Source of the DNA: Streptomyces sp. XM4193
GTDB lineage: Bacteria > Actinomycetota > Actinomycetes > Streptomycetales > Streptomycetaceae
Reading direction: 5' to 3'
Length of the DNA stretch: 64,000 bases
Assembly (NCBI RefSeq): GCF_023072595.1
Contig: NZ_JALLGK010000003.1
Span: forward strand, 124,001-188,000
The notes below the pieces were generated by a model, which was not told where the DNA came from, did no database searches, and saw nothing but the letters and a program-made list of their open reading frames with translations. The stretch's first letter is position 1; the number at the start of each line of letters is the position of its first letter. Positions 32,173-41,229 of the stretch are shown piece after piece. The position numbers and the translations under genes are program-made.

Positions 32173-33767
32173 CCGTGCTGGCATCCGCGCTGGACCCGGC
32201 CGACCCCGAGTACGGCGCCCACCGCGAAACCATGCTCGTACGCCTCGCCGAGCTGGACGCCGAGCACGCCAAGGCGTTGGCCGGCGGCGGCGAGAAGTAC
32301 GTCAAACGCCACCGGGAGCGCGGCAAGCTGCTGGTCAGGGAGCGCATCGAGCTGCTGCTCGACCCCGACACCCCCTTCCTCGAACTGTCGCCGCTGGCCG
32401 GCTGGGGCAGCGACTACACCGTCGGCGCCTCGCTGGTCACCGGTATCGGGGTGGTGGAGGGCGTCGAGTGCCTGATCACCGCCAACGACCCGACGGTGCG
32501 CGGCGGCGCCAGCAACCCGTGGACGCTGAAGAAGGCGCTGCGGGCGAACGAGATCGCGCACGCCAACAGGTTGCCGTGCATCAGCCTCGTCGAGTCCGGC
32601 GGCGCCGACCTGCCCAGCCAGAAGGAGATCTTCATCCCCGGCGGCGCGCTCTTCCGGGACCTCACCCGGCTCTCCGCCGCCGGCATCCCCACCGTCGCCG
32701 TCGTCTTCGGCAACTCCACCGCCGGCGGCGCGTACATCCCGGGGATGTCCGACCACGTGATCATGGTCAAGGAGCGCTCCAAGGTCTTCCTCGGCGGCCC
32801 GCCGCTGGTGCGGATGGCCACCGGCGAGGAGGCCGACGACGAGGAGCTCGGCGGCGCCGACATGCACGCCCGCACCTCGGGCCTGGCCGACCACTTCGCG
32901 CTGGACGAGCCGGACGCCCTGCACCGCGCCCGGCGCGTGGTCGCACGTCTGAACTGGCGCAAGGCGCACGCCGATCCGCCCGCCGCCGAACCGCCGAGGC
33001 ACGACGAGGAGGAGCTGCTCGGCATCGTGCCCGGCGACCTCCGCACACCCTTCGACCCGCGCGAGGTGATCGCGCGGATCGTGGACGGCTCGGACTTCGA
33101 CGAGTTCAAGGCGAGGTACGGATCGTCCCTGGTCACCGGGTGGGCGCAGCTGCACGGCTATCCGATCGGCATCCTCGCCAACGCCCGCGGTGTGCTCTTC
33201 AGCGAGGAGTCGCAGAAGGCCACCCAGTTCATCCAACTGGCCAACCAGCGCGACATCCCGCTGCTCTTTCTGCACAACACCACCGGCTACATGGTCGGCA
33301 CCGAGTACGAGCAGGGCGGCATCATCAAACACGGCTCGATGATGATCAACGCCGTCTCCAACTCCCGGGTGCCCCACCTGTCGGTCCTGATGGGCGCCTC
33401 CTACGGCGCGGGCCACTACGGCATGTGCGGCCGGGCCTACGACCCCCGCTTCCTCTTCGCCTGGCCGAGCGCCAAGTCCGCGGTGATGGGCCCCCAGCAG
33501 CTCGCCGGGGTGCTGTCGATCGTGATGCGCGAGTCGGCCGCCGCCAAGGGGAAGCCGTACGACGAGGAGGCCGACGCCGGGCTGCGGGCGATGGTCGAAC
33601 AGCAGATCGAGTCCGAGTCGCTGCCGCACTTCCTCTCCGGCCGGCTCTACGACGACGGGGTCATCGACCCGCGCGACACCAGGACCGTACTCGGCATCTG
33701 CCTCTCCGCGATCCACACCGCCGAAGTGCGCGGTGTGCGGGGCGGTTTCGGCGTCTTCCGGATGTGA
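32169..33767 (+). CDS. Acyl-CoA carboxylase carboxyltransferase (beta) subunit
   Basis: 532 residues of the biotin-dependent carboxyltransferase fold in two crotonase-like halves. It transfers CO2 from carboxybiotin to an enoyl- or acyl-CoA. Oxyanion/Gly-rich motifs are intact: FGNSTAGGAYIPGMSD and GGPPLVRMATGEE in the N half, and NTTGYMVGTEYEQGGIIKHG (20-residue window) and MGASYGAGHYGMCGRAY in the C half. It resembles 3-methylcrotonyl- and geranyl-CoA carboxylases more than propionyl-CoA carboxylase. The GTG start overlaps the AtuA stop. Confidence 0.93.
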   Translation: MTVLASALDPADPEYGAHRETMLVRLAELDAEHAKALAGGGEKYVKRHRERGKLLVRERIELLLDPDTPFLELSPLAGWGSDYTVGASLVTGIGVVEGVECLITANDPTVRGGASNPWTLKKALRANEIAHANRLPCISLVESGGADLPSQKEIFIPGGALFRDLTRLSAAGIPTVAVVFGNSTAGGAYIPGMSDHVIMVKERSKVFLGGPPLVRMATGEEADDEELGGADMHARTSGLADHFALDEPDALHRARRVVARLNWRKAHADPPAAEPPRHDEEELLGIVPGDLRTPFDPREVIARIVDGSDFDEFKARYGSSLVTGWAQLHGYPIGILANARGVLFSEESQKATQFIQLANQRDIPLLFLHNTTGYMVGTEYEQGGIIKHGSMMINAVSNSRVPHLSVLMGASYGAGHYGMCGRAYDPRFLFAWPSAKSAVMGPQQLAGVLSIVMRESAAAKGKPYDEEADAGLRAMVEQQIESESLPHFLSGRLYDDGVIDPRDTRTVLGICLSAIHTAEVRGVRGGFGVFRM

Positions 33768-33779
33768 GGGGCAGCAGCA

Positions 33780-35939
33780 GTGAGCACATCTTCGATCCAG
33801 TGCCTCCTCGTCGCCAACCGCGGCGAGATCGCCCGGCGGGTCTTCCGCACCTGCCGTGAGCTCGGCATCACCACCGTCGCCGTGCACTCCGACGCCGACG
33901 CCCGGGCCGCGCACACCCTGGAGGCCGACGCCGCGGTGCGGCTCGCCGGAGACGCCCCCGCCGACACCTATCTGCGCGGCGATCTGCTGGTGCGGGCGGC
34001 GCTCACGGCCGGCGCCGACGCCGTGCACCCCGGCTACGGCTTTCTCTCCGAGAGCGCCGACTTCGCCGAACAGGTGCGGGAGGCAGGGCTGTTGTGGGTG
34101 GGTCCGCCGCCGTCGGCGATCCGGGCGATGGCCGTCAAGACCCGCGCCAAGGAGCTGATGCGCACCGCCGACGTACCGCTGCTGGAACCGCTGGACCCGG
34201 CCGCCGTCACCGAGCGGGACTTTCCGCTGCTGGTGAAGGCGGCAGCCGGCGGCGGTGGCCGCGGAATGCGTGCGGTGCGCGAACCGGCCGCGCTGGAAGG
34301 CGAGTTGGGGGCTGCCGCCCAGGAGGCGGCAGCCGCGTTCGGGGACGGCGAGGTCTTCCTGGAGCCGCTGGTCGAGCGCGGACGCCACGTCGAGGTGCAG
34401 ATCCTCGCCGACGCGCACGGCACCGTCTGGGCACTGGGCACCCGGGACTGCTCGGTGCAGCGCCGGCATCAGAAGGTCGTCGAAGAGGCTCCGGCCCCAG
34501 GGCTGGAGCCGGAGCTGCGCGAGCAGTTGCACGCCGCCGCCGTACGGGCCGCCCGCGCGGTCGGCTACACCGGCGCCGGCACCGTGGAGTTCCTGCTCGC
34601 GCCCGACGGGCGGCCGTACTTCCTGGAGATGAACACCCGCCTCCAGGTGGAGCACCCGGTCACCGAAGCGGTCCACGGCGTCGACCTTGTCGCCCTCCAA
34701 CTCGCCGTCGCCGAGGGGCAGTCGCTGCCCGCACAGCCGCCACCGCCCACCGGGCACGCCGTGGAGGCGCGGCTCTACGCCGAGGACCCGGCCCGCGACT
34801 GGCAGCCGGGCGTGGGCACGGTGCACCGCTTCGAACTGCCCCTACTGCCCGGACTGCGGGTGGACTCGGCGGTCGTCGACGGCGACACCGTGACCCCGTA
34901 CTACGACCCGATGCTCGCCAAGGTGATCGCCCACGCGCCGACCCGGGAGGCCGCGGTGCGCAAGCTGGCGGGTGCGCTCGCCGCGGCGCGCCTCCACGGG
35001 CCGGTCACCAACCGGGAGTTGCTCGTCGCCACGCTGCAGCATCCGGAGTTCCTCGCCGGTGCACCCGACACCGGCTTCTACGACCGCCACCTCACGGCGC
35101 TGCTCCGCGCTCCGGGCGAGCGCGCCGCGAGCGGCGAAGTCGGCGCGGACACCGCCGCGTTGGCGCTGGCGCTGGCGGACGCACAGGGCCGCTCCCGGTT
35201 CGGCACCACTGTTCGGTCCGGTTCCGGCGCGGTGGCGGGAGTGGGCTGCGGCTGGCGCAACGTGCGGGCGCAGCCGCAGCGGCGCTGCTACCGACTCCGC
35301 CCGGACGACGAGGAGTTCGCGGTCGACTACCGGCTGGGCCGGGACGGGCTGCGGGCGCCGGGCCACCCGGGCACGGTGCTGCTGCACGCCGATCCGGACC
35401 GGGTCGAACTCGAACTCGAAGGCGTACGGCGGTGGTTCACCGTCGCCCGGTACCCGGACGGCAGTCGCTGCGTGGACAGCGCACTCGGCTCCTGGACGTT
35501 CACCGAGGTCTCCCGCTTCCCCGACGCGAGCACCCGCACCGAGCCGGGTTCGCTGCTGGCGCCGATGCCCGGCACGGTCACCCGGATCGCCGACGGGCTC
35601 GCGGTGGGCGGGCCGGTGGAGGCCGGCCGGCCGCTGCTGTGGCTGGAGGCGATGAAGATGGAGCATCTCGTCGCGGCCCCCGCCGGCGGTTCGCTCACCG
35701 CGCTGAACGTCGCCGTCGGGGACCAGGTCGAGGTGGGCACCCTCCTGGCGGTGGTCGGCCCACCGACCCCCGAGGACGCCCCCGAGGACGAGACGGCGCA
35801 CGTCCCCGCGGACGTCCCCGCGGACGACGCGCCGACCGCCGCACCCGCACCCGCACCCGCACCCGCACCCACGGACCGTGCCCCCTCCGGCGACGCCCCC
35901 TCCGGAGACGTGCCGCCGGTCCGGCCGCCGCGCACCTGA
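33780..35939 (+). CDS. Acyl-CoA carboxylase alpha subunit (biotin carboxylase plus biotin carrier)
   Basis: 719 residues. Residues 1-445 form the biotin carboxylase ATP-grasp domain (LVANRGEIARRVFR, HPGYGFLSE, KAAAGGGGRGMR, EMNTRLQVEHPVTE). A BT-like linker domain comes next, then the biotinyl carrier domain with EAMKMEHL; the biotinylated Lys is K626. The last ~75 residues are an Ala/Pro/Asp-rich tail with AlaPro repeats not needed for catalysis. The GTG start sits 12 bp after the beta subunit, whose stop is overlapped by a GAGGGG box. Together the two should form an alpha6beta6-type 3-methylcrotonyl/geranyl-CoA carboxylase. Confidence 0.93.
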   Translation: MSTSSIQCLLVANRGEIARRVFRTCRELGITTVAVHSDADARAAHTLEADAAVRLAGDAPADTYLRGDLLVRAALTAGADAVHPGYGFLSESADFAEQVREAGLLWVGPPPSAIRAMAVKTRAKELMRTADVPLLEPLDPAAVTERDFPLLVKAAAGGGGRGMRAVREPAALEGELGAAAQEAAAAFGDGEVFLEPLVERGRHVEVQILADAHGTVWALGTRDCSVQRRHQKVVEEAPAPGLEPELREQLHAAAVRAARAVGYTGAGTVEFLLAPDGRPYFLEMNTRLQVEHPVTEAVHGVDLVALQLAVAEGQSLPAQPPPPTGHAVEARLYAEDPARDWQPGVGTVHRFELPLLPGLRVDSAVVDGDTVTPYYDPMLAKVIAHAPTREAAVRKLAGALAAARLHGPVTNRELLVATLQHPEFLAGAPDTGFYDRHLTALLRAPGERAASGEVGADTAALALALADAQGRSRFGTTVRSGSGAVAGVGCGWRNVRAQPQRRCYRLRPDDEEFAVDYRLGRDGLRAPGHPGTVLLHADPDRVELELEGVRRWFTVARYPDGSRCVDSALGSWTFTEVSRFPDASTRTEPGSLLAPMPGTVTRIADGLAVGGPVEAGRPLLWLEAMKMEHLVAAPAGGSLTALNVAVGDQVEVGTLLAVVGPPTPEDAPEDETAHVPADVPADDAPTAAPAPAPAPAPTDRAPSGDAPSGDVPPVRPPRT

Positions 35940-35992
35940 CCCGTACCGACCGGTCCACCTTCCGCCCGTGCAACCGAGGAGAACCGACGCTG

Positions 35993-37180
35993 ATGGCCAC
36001 AACTCCCGTATCCGCACACGCACTTCTGGAGACCGACGAGCAGCGCGATCTGCGCGCCGCGGTCGCCGCCCTCGGCAACCGCTACGGGCGCGACTACTTC
36101 GAGCGCGTAACCCGCGAGGGTGAGCACACCGACGAACTGTGGAGCGAGGCCGGCGCGCTCGGCTACCTCGGCGTCAATCTGCCCGAGAAGTACGGCGGGG
36201 GCGGCCGTGGCATGGTCGAACTCTCGCTCGTCCTGGAGGAGTTGGGGGCTGCGGGCTGTCCGCTGCTGATGCTGATCGTCTCCCCGGCGATCTGCGGCAC
36301 GGTGATCGCCCGCTTCGGCACCGACGAGCAGCGCGAGCGCTGGCTGCCGGGGCTGGCCGACGGCAGCCGCAAGATGGCCTTCGGCATCACCGAACCGGAC
36401 GCGGGCTCCAACGCGCACCGCATCACCACCACCGCCCGCCGCGATCCGGACACCGGTGAGTGGCTGCTCACCGGGCGCAAGGTCTTCGTCTCCGGTGTGG
36501 AGATCGCCGACGCCACACTGATCGTCGGCCGCACCGAGGACGCCAGGACCGGCAAGCTGAAGGCGTGCCTGTTCGTGGTGGAGCGCGACACCCCCGGCTT
36601 CGAACACCACCACATTCCGATGGAACTCGCCGCCCCCGAGAAGCAGTTCGAGCTGGTGATGGACGAAGTCCGGCTGCCCGCCGACGCGTTGGTGGGGGAC
36701 GAGGACGCCGGTCTGCTCCAGCTCTTCGCCGGGCTCAACCCCGAGCGCATCATGACCGCCGCCTTCGCCCTCGGCATGGGCCGCTACGCGCTCGGCAGAG
36801 CGGTGGAGTACGCGCGGGTGCGCACCGTGTGGAAGGAGCCGATCGGCGCCCACCAGGCCATCGCCCACCCGCTCGCCCAGGCCCACATAGAGCTGGAGAG
36901 CGCCAGGTTGCTGACGCTCAAGGCGGCTCTGCTCTACGACGCGGGCGACGACGCGGGTGCCGGCGAGGCGGCCAACATGGCCAAGTACGCAGCCGCCGAG
37001 GCCAACGTCAACGCCGTCGACCGGGCGGTGCACACCCTCGGCGGCAACGGCCTCGCCACGGAGTACGGCCTGGCCACGCTGCTCAACGCCGCCAGGGTCG
37101 CCCGGATCGCACCCGTCAGCCGCGAGATGATCCTCAACTACGTCTCGCACCAGAGCCTGGGCCTGCCCAAGTCCTACTGA
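35993..37180 (+). CDS. Acyl-CoA dehydrogenase
   Basis: 395 residues, typical ACAD length: helical N domain, beta domain with AFGITEPDAGSNAHRI, and helical C domain with the FAD/ETF loop (QAIAHPLAQAHIELESARLL) and VHTLGGNGLATEY. Glu251 in GLNPERIM aligns by eye with the catalytic base position used by isovaleryl-CoA and long-chain enzymes, rather than the short-chain position nearer the C-terminus. A branched-chain substrate (isovaleryl- or citronellyl-CoA-like) is therefore likely. ATG after GAGGAG with a rather long spacing. Confidence 0.92.
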   Translation: MATTPVSAHALLETDEQRDLRAAVAALGNRYGRDYFERVTREGEHTDELWSEAGALGYLGVNLPEKYGGGGRGMVELSLVLEELGAAGCPLLMLIVSPAICGTVIARFGTDEQRERWLPGLADGSRKMAFGITEPDAGSNAHRITTTARRDPDTGEWLLTGRKVFVSGVEIADATLIVGRTEDARTGKLKACLFVVERDTPGFEHHHIPMELAAPEKQFELVMDEVRLPADALVGDEDAGLLQLFAGLNPERIMTAAFALGMGRYALGRAVEYARVRTVWKEPIGAHQAIAHPLAQAHIELESARLLTLKAALLYDAGDDAGAGEAANMAKYAAAEANVNAVDRAVHTLGGNGLATEYGLATLLNAARVARIAPVSREMILNYVSHQSLGLPKSY

Positions 37181-37331
37181 CCGCCGCCCGCACCGCCCGC
37201 ACCGCCCGCACCGCACCGCCTGCTCGCACCGCACACCCGATACGGCCACTGTGCCCCGCGCCACCCGCCCGACCCCGCCACCCGCCCGATCCCGTCAACC
37301 GCCCCCGAACGAAACGGAGTTGGCCCCCGCC

Positions 37332-38072
37332 ATGCCCGCACTCGTCCACCGCGCGGACGCGCGCGGCATCCGCACTCTGACCCTGGACTCGCCGAGGAAC
37401 CGCAACGCGCTCTCCCGCGACCTGATGGAGCAGCTGCACTCCGAGCTGACCGGGGCGGCCGGCTCCGAGGACGTACGGGCCGTCGTCCTCAGCCACACCG
37501 GCAACACCTTCTGCGCCGGTGCCGACCTCACCGACCCCACCTCCACCCCGGAGGCGCTGGTACGGCTGCTGCGGACCATCGTCGAGCTGCCCAAGCCGGT
37601 CATCGCCCGGGTCGACGGCCACGCCCGCGGCGGCGGCCTCGGACTGGTCGGCGCCTGCGACATCGCCGTCGGCTCCGTCGCCTCCCGCTTCGCCTTCGGC
37701 GAGGTGCGCCTCGGCGTCGCGCCCGCCGTCATCTCGCTCACCCTGCTGCCCCGGCTCGATCCCCGGGCGGCGAGCCGCTACTACCTCACGGGCGAGGTGT
37801 TCGACGTCGCCGAGGCCCACCGCATCGGTCTGCTCAGCGATGTCCACGCCGAGGTCGACACTCTGCTCGAAGGCATCACCGACGCGCTGCGCCGTTGCGC
37901 CCCGCAGGCGCTGGCGGAGGCGAAACGCCTGGTCATCGCAGAGGTGCTGGCCGCCTTCGACCGCGAGGCGGATAGTCTCGTCGCACTGTCCTCGCGGCTC
38001 TTCGCCTCCGACGAGGCCCGCGAGGGCATGACGGCCTTCCTCGAACGACGGGACCCACCATGGGCGCGGTGA
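37332..38072 (+). CDS. Enoyl-CoA hydratase (methylglutaconyl/carboxygeranoyl-CoA hydratase type)
   Basis: 246 residues of the crotonase fold. Oxyanion segments FCAGADL and DGHARGGGLGLVGACDIAV are present. The first catalytic Glu of canonical crotonase is replaced by Gly (GGGLGL), while the second is kept (FAFGEVRLGVAPAVIS). This GGGxGL plus SEVRLGxxPAVIS pattern is what I recall for LiuC/AtuE hydratases, acting right after the carboxylase. The ATG at 37332 is preceded by GGAG at a long distance; a few extra N-terminal residues are possible. It overlaps the TetR gene by 13 bp. Confidence 0.88.
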   Translation: MPALVHRADARGIRTLTLDSPRNRNALSRDLMEQLHSELTGAAGSEDVRAVVLSHTGNTFCAGADLTDPTSTPEALVRLLRTIVELPKPVIARVDGHARGGGLGLVGACDIAVGSVASRFAFGEVRLGVAPAVISLTLLPRLDPRAASRYYLTGEVFDVAEAHRIGLLSDVHAEVDTLLEGITDALRRCAPQALAEAKRLVIAEVLAAFDREADSLVALSSRLFASDEAREGMTAFLERRDPPWAR

Positions 38073-38725
38073 CACCTCCCAAACAGGACCGCAGCCGCCT
38101 CACCCGGCAGCGGCTGCTGGAGTCCGCGGTGACCTGCCTGGCCGAGCGCGGCTGGTCGGGCAGCACGGTGAGCGTGGTCGCCGAACACGCCGGAGTCTCC
38201 CGCGGGGCCGCCCAGCACCACTTCCCCACCCGCGAGGACCTGTTCACCGGAGCGGTTGAGTACGTCGCCGAGCAACGCTCGCTCGTACTGCGGGAGTTGC
38301 CGCGCCCCGCCTCCGTCGCGGAGGCCGTCGAGGCGATCGTCGGACTCTTCACCGGACCGCTCTTCCGCGCCGCCCTCCACCTGTGGGTCGCCGCCTCGCA
38401 CGAGCCCCAACTCGGCCCGCGGGTCACCGACTTGGAGGCGCGCATCGGCCGGGAGACCCATCGGATGGCCGTCGCCCTGCTCGACGCGGACGAGAGCGTG
38501 CCCGGCGTGCGGGAGTCCGTGCAGGGCCTGCTCGACATGGCGCGCGGGCTCGGCCTGGCCAACCTCCTCACCGACGACTCCACCCGCCGCGCACGCGTCG
38601 TCGACCAGTGGGCCGTACTGCTGGAGGAAGCAGTGCGCAAACCGGCCGGCCGCAAACCCGCCGGCCGCCGGCAGCCCGCCCCGCAGACGCGCGACGCCCG
38701 CCGCCGGACCGGGAAGGGGTCCTGA
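38060..38725 (+). CDS. TetR family transcriptional regulator
   Basis: 221 residues. The TetR helix-turn-helix is at about 15-60 (TRQRLLESAVTCLAERGWSG, VSVVAEHAGVSRGAAQHHFPTREDLF). The C-terminal domain has an AtuR/PsrA-like helix pattern. The tail is Arg/Pro/Lys-rich with a duplicated Lys-Pro-Ala-Gly-Arg. As the last gene of the acyl-CoA operon, it probably represses it through the CAAGC-AC-GCTTG palindrome at 30408 and is relieved by a pathway acyl-CoA. Confidence 0.9.
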   Translation: MGAVTPPKQDRSRLTRQRLLESAVTCLAERGWSGSTVSVVAEHAGVSRGAAQHHFPTREDLFTGAVEYVAEQRSLVLRELPRPASVAEAVEAIVGLFTGPLFRAALHLWVAASHEPQLGPRVTDLEARIGRETHRMAVALLDADESVPGVRESVQGLLDMARGLGLANLLTDDSTRRARVVDQWAVLLEEAVRKPAGRKPAGRRQPAPQTRDARRRTGKGS

Positions 38726-38761
38726 CGACGGGCGCCACGGGGTGTGCGCCGGGTCGGCGCC

Positions 38762-39862
38762 TCAGCGCACCAGCGCGTCGTACCCGCCGATGGTGCGCGG
38801 GTCCCGGGTGCCGGGGCCGACGTAGCGGGCGGCGGGACGCACCAGTCGGCCGGTGCGCTTCTGCTCCAGGATGTGCGCCGACCAGCCCGCGGTGCGCGCG
38901 CAGGAGAACATCGAGGTGAACATCTGCGCCGGCACCTCGGCGAAGTCCAGCACGATCGCGGCCCAGAACTCCACGTTCGTCGCCAGCACCCGGTCCGGAC
39001 GCCGTGCCTGCAGCTCGGAGAGCGCGGCCTGCTCCAGCGCCGCGGCGACCTCGTAGCGCGGCGCGCCCAGCTCCTTGGCGGTACGCCGCAGCACCCGGGC
39101 CCGCGGGTCCTCCGCACGGTAGACGCGGTGGCCGAAGCCCATCAGCCGCTCGCCCCGGTCGAGCTGCTGTTTGACGTACGCCTCGGCGTCGCCGGTGCGC
39201 TCGATCTCCTCGATCATGCCCAGCACCCGGGAGGGCGCGCCGCCGTGCAGCGGCCCGGACATCGCACCGACCGCGCCCGAGAGCGCCGCCGCCACGTCCG
39301 CGCCGGTGGAGGCGATCACCCGGCCGGTGAAGGTGGAGGCGTTCATGCCGTGCTCCGCCGCGGAGGTCCAGTAGGCGTCGACCGCCGCCACGTGCCGGGG
39401 GTCCGGCTCGCCGCGCCAGCGCCGCATGAACCGCTCGACCACGGTGTCCGCCTTGTCGATCTCGCGCTGCGGCACCATCGGCTGGCCGGCCCCGCGCGCC
39501 GACTGCGCGACGTAGCTCAGCGCCATCACCGCGGCCCTGGCCAGATCGTCCCTGGCCTGTTCGGCGTCGATGTCCAGCAGGGGCCGCAGCCCCCACACCG
39601 GGGCGAGCATGGCCAGCGCCGACTGCACATCGACCCGGACATCGCCGGAGTGCACCGGGATCGGGAACGGCTCGGCGGGCGGCAGCCCGGGGTCGAAGCT
39701 CCCGTCCACCAGCAGGCCCCACACATTGCCGAAGGAGACGTGCCCGACCAGGTCCTCGATGTCGACGCCCCGGTAGCGGAGCGCGCCGCCCTCCTTGTCC
39801 GGTTCGGCGATCTCCGTCTCGAACGCGACGACTCCTTCGAGCCCGGGTACGAAGTCGGACAT
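38762..39862 (-). CDS. citA: Citrate synthase 2
   Basis: 366 residues, the short type I-like (citrate synthase/2-methylcitrate synthase) form common in actinomycetes. The active-site histidines are present in AEHGMNAST and SGPLHGGAPSRV. The CoA/oxaloacetate Arg-rich FGHRVYRAEDPRA is intact, and the catalytic Asp is likely in the LDFAEVP segment. It condenses acetyl-CoA with oxaloacetate; 2-methylcitrate activity is possible. The ATG at 39862 has AAGGAG upstream. Divergent from pdxH, an arrangement I recall as conserved in Streptomyces. Confidence 0.92.
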   Translation of the reverse strand: MSDFVPGLEGVVAFETEIAEPDKEGGALRYRGVDIEDLVGHVSFGNVWGLLVDGSFDPGLPPAEPFPIPVHSGDVRVDVQSALAMLAPVWGLRPLLDIDAEQARDDLARAAVMALSYVAQSARGAGQPMVPQREIDKADTVVERFMRRWRGEPDPRHVAAVDAYWTSAAEHGMNASTFTGRVIASTGADVAAALSGAVGAMSGPLHGGAPSRVLGMIEEIERTGDAEAYVKQQLDRGERLMGFGHRVYRAEDPRARVLRRTAKELGAPRYEVAAALEQAALSELQARRPDRVLATNVEFWAAIVLDFAEVPAQMFTSMFSCARTAGWSAHILEQKRTGRLVRPAARYVGPGTRDPRTIGGYDALVR

Positions 39863-40199
39863 CAGGCAGCTCCTTGTGACAGCGGTTTCCACGACGGGCG
39901 CGGAAACAGGCTTATGGGTCGAGCGGCGATCGGACGCGAGGCACCACGGCTGTTCGGTTCTGCGCAGGTGCTCCTTCGGTCGGCCCTGGTCGGCACGGGT
40001 CTCTCGGCGTTCGGCGGAGCGCGGCACGACGTTGCGTGCTGTACGACTCCCACAGCTCTCGTGTCCGTGATTTTGGCGCCTTCGTCACATGCGGGGAAGC
40101 GTGAGAAGCGGCACAGTGCGGGGTTCTTCGACGGCTGGTGTACGGCGGCGGAAGAGTGGGCAGACTCAGCGTCCGCCAGCCACGGCGATGCTGCAAGAT
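39863..40199. promoter_or_regulatory. Divergent citA-pdxH promoter region with an inverted repeat
   Basis: GGTTTCC (39884-39890) and GGAAAC (39902-39907) form a 6-bp inverted repeat with an 11-nt spacer, 22-45 bp upstream of citA. The remaining ~290 nt contain no gene. I could not assign -10/-35 boxes with confidence. Confidence 0.4.
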
Positions 40200-40979
40200 A
40201 TGCCCGTGCCTCCTCGTGACGTGAACCCCGCCGACCCTGCCGCGAGCCCCGACCACGGCTCCGCCGGCCGCCCCGCGACCGACTCCGGCGCAGAGGGCTC
40301 CGACACCGCCCGGAGCTCCTCCGGCCCCGCCCGCCGGTCGCTCGACCCGGCCGCGATGCGTGCCCACTACCGCGAGGTCGGCCTCGCCGAGTCCGACCTC
40401 GACCAGGACCCGATCGAGCAGTTCGGCCGCTGGTTCGGGCAGGCCGCCGAGAGCGGTCTGCACGAGGCGAACGCCATGGTGCTCTCCACCGCCGACGACC
40501 AGGGCCGCCCCAGCTCCCGCACGGTGCTGCTCAAGCAGTACGGCGGCGACGGCTTCGTCTTCTTCACCAACTACGGCTCCCGCAAGGGCCGCGAGCTGGC
40601 CGCGAACCCGTACGTCTCACTGCTCTTCCCGTGGCACGCGGTGGCCCGCCAGGTGATCGTCGAGGGCCGTGCCGAACGTGTCGGCCGGGCGGAGACCACC
40701 GCCTACTTCCGCACCAGGCCGCACGGGTCCCAGCTCGGCTGCTGGGCCAGCGAGCAGTCCTCCACCGTCGCCTCCCGGCAGCAACTCGACGAGCTGTACG
40801 CCGAGTTGGCCGCCCGCTACCCCGAGGGCGAGGATGTCCCGGTGCCGCCGCAGTGGGGCGGTGTGCGGGTCGTGCCGCACGCGGTGGAGTTCTGGCAGGG
40901 CCGGGAGAACCGGCTGCACGACCGGCTGCGCTACCGGCGCACCGCGGACGGCTGGCACGTCGAGCGCCTGTGCCCCTGA
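40200..40979 (+). CDS. pdxH: Pyridoxamine 5'-phosphate oxidase
   Basis: 259 residues with an Ala/Ser/Pro-rich N-terminal extension of ~45 residues, then the FMN split-barrel: [69 protein letters not shown] and the C-terminal [14 protein letters not shown]. It oxidises pyridoxamine/pyridoxine phosphate to PLP. ATG at 40200 is used; an ATG 12 nt upstream in frame is equally possible and neither has a good Shine-Dalgarno. Catalytic His and Arg in the C-terminal RLHDRLRY are conserved. Confidence 0.95.
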   Translation: MPVPPRDVNPADPAASPDHGSAGRPATDSGAEGSDTARSSSGPARRSLDPAAMRAHYREVGLAESDLDQDPIEQFGRWFGQAAESGLHEANAMVLSTADDQGRPSSRTVLLKQYGGDGFVFFTNYGSRKGRELAANPYVSLLFPWHAVARQVIVEGRAERVGRAETTAYFRTRPHGSQLGCWASEQSSTVASRQQLDELYAELAARYPEGEDVPVPPQWGGVRVVPHAVEFWQGRENRLHDRLRYRRTADGWHVERLCP

Positions 40980-41229
40980 CGCCGTACGCCCCGCGGACGC
41001 GTTGCGGGGGGCTCGGGACGTGGGCGGGCGCGGCGCCGCCGCGGACCGCGGGGCGCCGTTGCGGGGCGTCGCTTTCCGGCCGTACCGGCGCGTACCGCAC
41101 CCGCTTCGGACTTGTGGCGCGCCCGGCGCAACCTCGCCGCCCCCACCGACGTCTACCGGTCCGTCGGACGGCCTCGTGGCCGCGACCGGGTGACCAGGAC
41201 TCTCGGGTGACCAGGAACACCGCTACCGG

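Noticed and set aside
31242-34826. 1194-codon minus-strand frame across three operon genes
   Set aside because: Antisense shadow spanning AtuA and both carboxylase subunits.
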